From: Malania oleifera
Lineage: Eukaryota; Streptophyta; Magnoliopsida; Santalales; Ximeniaceae
Assembly (NCBI RefSeq): GCF_029873635.1
Contig: NC_080420.1
Location: forward strand, 32,355,032 to 32,419,031
DNA: 64,000 nt
Reading direction: 5' to 3'
Below are positions 57,405-64,000 of this stretch, one piece after another (position 1 is the stretch's first letter; each line of letters starts with the position of its first letter). The notes below the pieces were generated by a model. It was not told where the DNA came from, did no database searches, and was given only the letters and a program-made list of their open reading frames with translations. The position numbers and the translations under genes are program-made.

Positions 57405-59900
57405 TGTTGACCCTATGGGTCATACCCTATTTTGATTATGACAAATACGGTATTTAATGGTTTGATGAGTTTGTGTGCAGGACCGATTGAACGTATAATA
57501 TGGTGCATGCACACGACACATGAAGTGAAGACCTAAAGACCTTATTTATGTTGTATTGTAATTTAATCATTCATTTGGGTTTGTAATAGTAATTAGGAGA
57601 ACATGGTCTGTAATAATTAATGTCTTACCTGCATGGAAGGATCAATAAGCTCAAGACCATAGATGGAATTTAAGGAACACTCTTCGGTCGACCGACACCG
57701 AATTTTTTTGGTGTCTTGAAAAAGGCCTAGAAATGACCCTAGGACACTCACTCATGCATATACTTGAATGGTCATTTAAATAGGTTGTTTGTATGATTAA
57801 AAGGGACCAAAATGTTCTAAATGGGTACTTTCGGTCGATCGTACTTCACAGTACAAATACTCCCGATTGACTGAACCCGGACCTGGTCAACCATTTGACC
57901 ACAGTACGGTCGACCAAACCGTTATAGTTCAAAATCCCCGGTCGATCGAAACCTCCCTGGGTCAAAGTTTGACCATTTGGTCGACCGAACCAATTTGTTC
58001 ACAGATCCCTGGTCGACCGAAACCCTTCTTGGTCAACATTTGACCACCTGGTCGACCGAACCATGTAGTTCAAAAGGCCTTGGTCGACCGAAACCCCCTG
58101 GGGTCAAAAGTTTGACCATCTGGTCGACCAACCCTTTTTGTACTCTAACTACCTAGTCGACCGGAGGGTCCTCGGGAGAACTCCCAGCTGTTTGGTCTAC
58201 CGAACTAGCCAGTTTAAAATGGTTTGGTCAACCGAACCTCGGAAAATTGAGAAATCTTCTTCTCTTGGTCGACCAAGACCTCAGTTCAAAAGTCGCCTGG
58301 TCGATCGAACCATATGAGACCTGGTCGATCGAACTTGTTCTGGTCGACCGGACCTCTTGGGTTGCCCCATATTTTTTACTGCAGTTAACTTTTTAAAACA
58401 GGGTTAATTAGGGTTAAATTGGTTTAAAACTATATTAATAGTACCCTACATGTCCTAACGGCTATAATTTTTCCTATCTCTATATATAGGGCTTCATTTG
58501 CAAAAATTAGCAAGAAGATTAGAAAAACAATTAGCAAAAAATCCTCTGATTCTCAAAAGCTCTATTTCTCACATCCAGGCCTTATTTCTTCATTTTTACT
58601 CATCCTCATTGCAAATCTTGCTAAGTAAGAGTGCTATTGTGAGTATCTAATAAAGCTTACACTCTCGCTAGTTTTAGAATCTTTGATATATATTTTTATC
58701 CAAGAGTAAGCTTGAAGTTTTTCTAGGAGACTTCGTTAATAAGTCCTCCGTAGGAAAACTTCGTAGAGCTTGTGAGTTTTGCATAATCATTGCAATACTC
58801 AAGAGTTCGTATTGATTCTTGTTTGTGAAATAAATTTTTACGAACCATTCTCAAATATCCTATGTGCTTATTTTTGAGAAAAATACTTTTGGGATATTTT
58901 GCTTGTGAAAATCTTTGTTATTGCACCTTTTGATTGATAATATTATCTTGACACAAAGATCAAATATTTTACAAACAAATTTCAAATATCTCTTGTGATT
59001 TATCTTGAGTAAAATCTTTTGAGATATTTGTTAGCATATTGAAGATTTTTGTTGCTATATCTTTTTATCTTGATACAAAGATCAAATAAATTTTTGCAAA
59101 TCATTTTTAAATATCTCTTGTGGTTTATATTGAGAAATATTATTTGTTGAGATATTTGAAGTGTGCTTATGATCTTTGTTGGTGCATTGTGAGTAAAATA
59201 TTATTTTGATACAAAGATCCTATCATTTACACTCTCATACACTGATTGCTATATTTGCATAAATATTTGAGAGTAGACACTTAGATTACATCGAGCTTAT
59301 CAAATCCTATCTTTTGGTAGTATATTGATTATACTGTGCGTAACTGGGTACATATCTGCTTTACACGAAAGCACAATCATTGTACCATTTGTTGTATTTC
59401 AAATCTATTGTATATCCAGGCACGGGCCTGAAGAGGGAGACTAGCCCTGGAATAGTCCCGGATTGGCTTAGACCCGGTTAGGAAAGTTAGGTGTGTCGTC
59501 CTGCTAAGGCGTGTAGGTTAAGGTCAGCCCCGCTAATTGACCTGGTTGTAAAGGTTGAGGTCAGCCCTGTGCTAATTGACCTGGTTGTTTAGGTGCCGCT
59601 CCACCCGTTAAGTGAGCCTATAGTGGTAATCCTTGTGCTTGTTGGCCAAGGCGGGGATGTAAGCAATTTGGCCGAACCTCGATAACATTTCTAGGTGTCG
59701 TCTCTTTTATTGCTTTATTGTGCATGCCTGGTTAAACATTTATTGCAGTTTAAATTCCATTGTATATTTACATTGATTTAGTTTACATGCACTAGATTGA
59801 CTTTAAGCTTGTGTAATACTGTTGTTAGTGGTTTGACCTAAGGCAATAAATTTTAAAATACCAATTCACCCCCCCTCTTGAGATTGCACCAAAGCTAACA
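57405..59900 (+). mobile_element. SIRE-like copia solo LTR
   Basis: It begins TGTTGACCCT, ends AAAGCTAACA, and is flanked by ACATG at 57400-57404 and 59901-59905. The uninterrupted site is visible in the 5' LTR of element B near 50568. Its end (CACCCCCCCTCTTGAG) resembles long SIRE-type copia LTRs, but no primer-binding site or genes follow, so it is solo. It has a TATA-like TATATATA at about 58480-58487 and a dense GGTCGACC array at 57684-58350. Confidence 0.88.
57684..58350 (+). repeat. GGTCGACC palindrome array in solo LTR
   Basis: About 17 words of the form TGGTCGACCGAAC or one-base variants are spaced 15-45 bp apart and interleaved with GGTCAAA/TTTGACC pairs. Ten contain a perfect GTCGAC. 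The array ends about 130 bp before the TATA box. Confidence 0.92.
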
Positions 59901-60802
59901 ACATGCACGAGTTGTGATTTTTATGAAATGAGAAATAGGAATTGGGTTCCGAATTGTTCCAGGTTGTGAAAGAGTGTTCGGCTCTATATCCGAGGGTGTG
60001 AAATATCACCTGCCAATGGCAAGAGTGCCTTTCTCTATATCCGAGGGTGTGAAATATCACCTGCCAGTGGCAAGAGTGTCCGGCTATATATCCGAGAGCG
60101 TGAGCCCTACCGGCTGATCATCGAAGGGTGTGGATCTACCAGTTGTACTAGTACGATGCCATGGGAGCCTGGGGCTACGCCATGTTCCAGGGACGCCATG
60201 TAATGCGGGCCAGCTTTGGGCCAAAGGGTGTGACGACACCGGGCTACTTGATCATGTGTGTGTGCGTGATGTGCACTATACTGAAACTATTTTGTGAAAT
60301 ACTGGAATTGTATTGAATTGTGTATGTTTTGTCATGATAACACTCATATGCCACACACCAATAAAACCTGATTCTTCCTTACTAAGAGGTGTCTCACCCC
60401 TATTGTACGTACATATTTTTTCAAGTCCTTCAAGTAATCGGAACTAGCGTCCTTGTGTTGGGAGCGTAGTGGTCGGTGTATTGCGGGAAGTACTTGTGTA
60501 AGTACTAGGACTTTATCGAGTTATCATTTTGGGGTTTTGATTGGCACCCGGGTTTATGTGTTGTATTATGGAGCTCAGACTCTTTTTGTATAGACTCTGG
60601 TATAGTACAAGTTATGTATAGAAAGAACATTTTTTTCTATGTGTGTGTTATATATGTGAATGTGTATAGGGTGTACGCGAACCCCATGGGGTTGGACCCT
60701 CATTCATTATTGTATCATTGATATTTTGTATGATATGGAGACAGGTTAGGTTACTATATCACACATTGGGTCCTACTGCCGGGTTCAGGGTGTGACAAAA
60801 AC

Positions 60803-61089
60803 AATCATAACCATTTTTATAACTGTTAATAAAATTAAATAAACAATTTAAACGACCATTAGACAAGAGTAGTAAAAACTTTTGAATTACTTTTATACTA
60901 AATAGTAACAAAGGGGCCATGAAACCATTTTAGTCTACTCATCTACAAGATTTAAAGAATCCATAGGATTCACCACTCCTCTTCCACAGGTTTACATCTG
61001 TATGAACACATGCATGAACACTTGAAGCCTAATTTGAATCGTCTCTCTTATGGAAGTAAGCACAATTCTCCAATGGTTGTTGGTCAAAA
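60803..61089. other. Flank without recognised content
   Basis: AT-rich DNA right of the AAAAC duplication of element B. No coding match. Confidence 0.5.
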
Positions 61090-61831
61090 TTGTTCTTATT
61101 TGTCAAACTTTGGGAACTCAATATTGTATTTTTCCTTTCATTCTATTTACAAAGATGGAGATACACATATATAGAAGATTATTGAGACCTATATTTGGAT
61201 ATACAAAGATTATGGCTAGAATTAGGGGTGACCCTTGAAACAAAGGATTTACATTCAAGGCTCATCCCTATAATCTCTTTAATTCTAATTATAACTCACA
61301 CCAACACTCCCCCTCAAGTTGGTGCATATAGATCTCTTATGTCCAACTTGTCAAGTGAGTTGTGGAAGTTCTTGTTACATACTGCCTTTATAAGTTTGTC
61401 TGCTAACTGGTCTTCATATTTTATGAAAAGAAAACAAATTATCTTGGTCTCAAGGTTTTGTTTGATGAAATTTCGATCTACCTCCACATGTTTTGTGCGA
61501 TCAAGTTGGATAGGGTTGTCAGAAATATTAAGAGCCACCTTATTGTCACAACACAGATCCATCTCGAAACTAGGAGCAAAGCCAATTTTTGTCAATAGTC
61601 TCCTTAGCTAGAGAAGATCACAAATACTCTTAGCCATTCCACATAATTTGGTATTTGCACTTGACAATGCTACTACCTTTTGTTTCTTACTTCTCCATGT
61701 AACCAAATTTCCTCTAAAACACCTAACGTAACCTAAAGTGGACTTTTTGCCCAAGATATTCCCTGCCCAATTTGTATCAGTATAGCCTTTAACCCTTAGA
61801 AGATTATTCTTTGAAAACATAAGTCCTTTTA
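61090..61831 (-). mobile_element. Copia 3' end: RNase H, PPT and LTR
   Basis: Minus-strand RNase H pieces (GYTDTNWAGNILGKKSTLGY, VALSSANTKLCGMAKSICDLL, DLCCDNKVALNISDNPIQLDRTKHVEVDRNFI, YEDQLADKLIKAV) are followed by a polypurine tract TTGAGGGGGAGTG and an LTR starting TGTTGGTGTGAG (plus ~61308) with a likely end near 61090. The rest of the element is missing; at 61832 a gypsy LTR begins. Confidence 0.85.
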
Positions 61832-62397
61832 TGAAACGCCACGAACCCTTAAACTCGAGGTCCGACGCGTTATACCTAATAATCCATAATTAACATAACA
61901 TACGCAACGGAAAATATGATCATAATCTTCATATAACATAATACTAGAGTTTACTAATTTTAACTACCAACCATAATAAATTAATCATCCACCAGTATTC
62001 AATTATATACATGTCTCCAAAACATTATCCACTAATACCAGTATGTTTCACAACTATCCTTTCATAACTGAGTTAAAACATAAAGATATAAAACATAAAA
62101 TATATATATCAGAATTAACATAAAAATATACCCTTTTCTTTTACTATTTCCCAATAATGTTATAGAACCTCGAGCTCTCTAAGCTCGATCTCGATGAAAT
62201 CCTGAAAAAAAGATAAATTTATATTCGGGTGAGACACATCTCAATAAGGGAAGAAACCATATATTAAAGCAGTGTGTGACCAACATGAGTTTATAAATGA
62301 CATAATATTTAATGTTTGAAAAGCCTTAACATAATTTTCGAAATCATTCCCTAATCCTAATCAAACACATGCGAATTTTTAACCCACGAGATTTCCC

Positions 62398-62720
62398 AAG
62401 GATAGGGGTGATTACCCGCCCATACAAGTAGCACCCCTCTGCTCTGATATATTTGGCAACCCGAATGTCACAATTTAAGCATACTAGGGCACTTACCTTA
62501 CTCAGTAAGCCCTCAACTGATAAATTAATCTCGTACTCACACATTCAACAATAGTTTATCGGCAAAGGCCCTAAGGATAGGGAATTCTACCCGCCCATAC
62601 AAGTAGGTTCCCTCTGCCCTAGTATGTTATGTGGCTACTGCCACATCTGTAGCTGCAAGTGCACTCGCCTTACTCAGCAAGCCCTCAGGCGAAAGGTACG
62701 CCTTGCCCAATCGTAACATG
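62398..62720. repeat. 175-bp tandem pair inside gypsy LTR
   Basis: Both units begin AAGGATAGGG, continue with TACCCGCCCATACAAGTAG, and later have CTTACTCAG(C/T)AAGCCCTCA. They have diverged. Confidence 0.8.
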
Positions 62721-62936
62721 TTCTACGTACATACGTACTTCTAATATCATAATACATCATTCTTTTTTATCATTATACATTCATGCATATTCATTCCTGT
62801 TCATAACTTAACTTTGCATTTCGTTTCACTTTAAGTGACTTTTTCCCATTTACATCGTTTGCCTTTGTCATTTCATTTCATTGCCATTTCATCAGTCATT
62901 TCATTGCATAACATTTCATTTCATTACTTCGTACTA

Positions 62937-63068
62937 CAGTTGGTCTTTAGCCATCATCAGTTAGTTTACGTAGAAACGTGCTAAATCTGCTAACACAGCT
63001 CCTTTTAGCTGTCATCAGTTAGTCTACACAGAAGTATGCTAGATCTGCTAACATGGCTCTCTTTCAGC
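62937..63068. repeat. ~60-bp tandem pair inside gypsy LTR
   Basis: Two units share CATCAGTTAGT(T/C)TAC, a GTGCTA/ATGCTA step and ATCTGCTAACA, followed by a C/T-rich stretch. Confidence 0.8.
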
Positions 63069-64000
63069 TGTCTTACATTTATATGGTTGCATTTAACATA
63101 CACAGGCAACATTGTCCATATAATATTTTATTTTCATTGCTTTACTTACTCAGCCTGCATCTCATACATTTAACATATATTTACACAGAATCTCATACCA
63201 CACAATTTAACAGTAAAATTCATACATTGCCTGTAAAATAAGCCAACCAACATTTATGTTTATATACTAAAAATACCTTTCATTTCTTAATTAATTATCC
63301 TGAAAATATTTCCCCATTTCATCAGTTCATTTTCGCATATACATATCTAATAAACAACCCTAAACTTGGAAAAAAATATAATTTAAATGGCTGGCATTTT
63401 ACCCATATCGAAACATATACACGTACATATAACACAATTTATTTTTCCATTAAATTCATAAAAATTCTGATTTAATATATATTTTTCCCCTTACCTGGTT
63501 TCTTGAACTACGCCAACAGGGACTCCGAAAAATACCTGCAGCGCTCACCCGAACCCTGAAATTAAATTCCTAATTCCAATAAATTATTCTTGAATAAAAT
63601 ATTATTTAAATATTTCCTAGGGTCATAATTCCTAAATAAATAAATATACCCTTAAATTTAGCCAAATTGCCAAATTTTTCAAATCCCACTCTCACTTTGG
63701 AGTAGGGTCTAGAAAACCCCAATTGAAAAATTACATACGTCAAAATGACGATGACGACAACTAGGACCCCGTGGTGGTGTCCGTTCGTCGATTTAACCAC
63801 ATATTAACGGCGAAATTGAGAAAATGAGAAAAAACTACCTTTCCCGCCGTTCCCATGAAAAAAATCTACTCCAGTAGAAATATCGGCAGCGAAACCAGGA
63901 ATCCAACGGCACCTTCCGTTTTTCGATTCGCTACCAATTCGCCGAGTAATTGAGAGAAAAAGAGAGACGGAGACGGAGGCGGCTGGCGCGCACGCAGGAA

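Larger units (their letters stand above)
49609..60797 (+). mobile_element. Full-length Tekay-like chromovirus, element B
   Basis: Two LTRs of about 1.8 kb (49609-51411; 56431-60797, the latter split by a solo LTR) are flanked by AAAAC at 49604-49608 and 60798-60802. The interior holds a Met-tRNA primer-binding site, gag, protease, RT, RNase H, integrase, a C-terminal chromodomain and a polypurine tract (AAGGAGGGGAGGT, ending 56430). RT before integrase plus the chromodomain places it in the gypsy chromoviruses, Tekay/Del-like. Many in-frame stops show it is inactive. The LTRs differ strongly in U3 (about 30 sites in the first 200 bp by eye), so it is old. Confidence 0.93.
56431..60797 (+). 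mobile_element. 3' LTR of element B, interrupted
   Basis: It starts TGTAAGAACCCG after the polypurine tract and ends GGGTGTGACA. A 2496-bp solo LTR is inserted at 57405. The remaining 1.87 kb is about 60 bp longer than the 5' LTR, mostly because a ~55-bp unit (CTATATCCGAGGGTGTGAAA...) occurs three times at 59965-60100 rather than twice. A TATAAATA box lies near 56714 and a splice-donor-like GAG|GTAAGG at 56947. Confidence 0.9.
61832..64000 (-). mobile_element. Gypsy (Tekay-type) LTR, minus strand, partial
   Basis: On the minus strand it ends GGGTTCGTGGCGTTTCA at 61832. It contains the splice-donor-like CCAG|GTAAGGGG (GT at 63494-63493) and the same LTR layout as elements A and B. Internal tandem pairs occur at 62398-62720 (period 175) and 62937-63068 (period about 60). 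It runs out of the window, and no primer-binding site lies beyond its 3' end. Confidence 0.55.

Noticed and set aside
57684..58350. Considered as a satellite or an origin-like iteron array
   Set aside because: It is bounded by the LTR ends with a target-site duplication and lies upstream of its TATA box, so it belongs to the LTR U3.
62398..63068. Repeats with spacers, considered as a CRISPR-like array
   Set aside because: Only two diverged copies per repeat, inside a plant gypsy LTR. They are ordinary tandem duplications.

Overview
This window is plant nuclear DNA, most likely from a dicot. The evidence is one intron-containing plant gene, LTR retrotransposons of the Ty1/copia and Ty3/gypsy (chromovirus) types, plant L1 and RTE non-LTR elements, a DUF659-type hAT transposon and tRNA-derived Au-type SINEs. 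The species cannot be named from the sequence. Nothing bacterial, organellar or viral was seen.

The only intact protein gene lies on the minus strand between 42421 (ATG) and 12435 (stop). It is a LAG1/LOH ceramide synthase of the LOH1/LOH3 type. Six exons join with GT-AG introns and matching phases to give a 310-residue protein with no stop or frameshift. Exon 1 lies 26 kb from exon 2. That first intron (42277-16242) holds degenerate LINEs, an RTE 3' end, a solo LTR, an LTR fragment, a hAT transposon nested in a LINE, and a SINE. The 3' half of exon 1, with its splice donor, is tandemly duplicated just inside the intron. The region upstream of the ATG carries two G-box/ABRE palindromes and a tandem site II motif.

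Layout. 1-3.4 kb: a gypsy remnant (gag, no pol, then a 3' LTR). 3.9-8.7 kb: a complete but decayed copia element on the minus strand with two LTRs and an ATTAC target-site duplication. 8.7-12.2 kb: intergenic DNA. 12.4-42.4 kb: the ceramide synthase gene. 42.4-43.4 kb: its promoter side. 43.6-49.5 kb: a truncated Tekay-like gypsy element fused to a piece of a different Tekay-type LTR. 49.6-60.8 kb: a full-length decayed Tekay-like chromovirus with an AAAAC target-site duplication and a SIRE-like solo LTR nested in its 3' LTR. 61.1-61.8 kb: the 3' end of another copia element. 61.8-64.0 kb: part of a gypsy LTR running off the window.

I found no undescribed multi-gene system. The most unusual signals are: (i) clusters of short palindromic or near-repeat words directly upstream of the TATA box in five LTRs from two superfamilies; (ii) an AGGTAAG-like splice donor in the Tekay-type LTRs, matched by a splice acceptor abutting the gag start, which suggests a leader intron; (iii) the exon-1 and splice-donor duplication in the ceramide synthase gene; (iv) oppositely oriented SINEs flanking exons 2-4; and (v) a phase-compatible alternative last exon.
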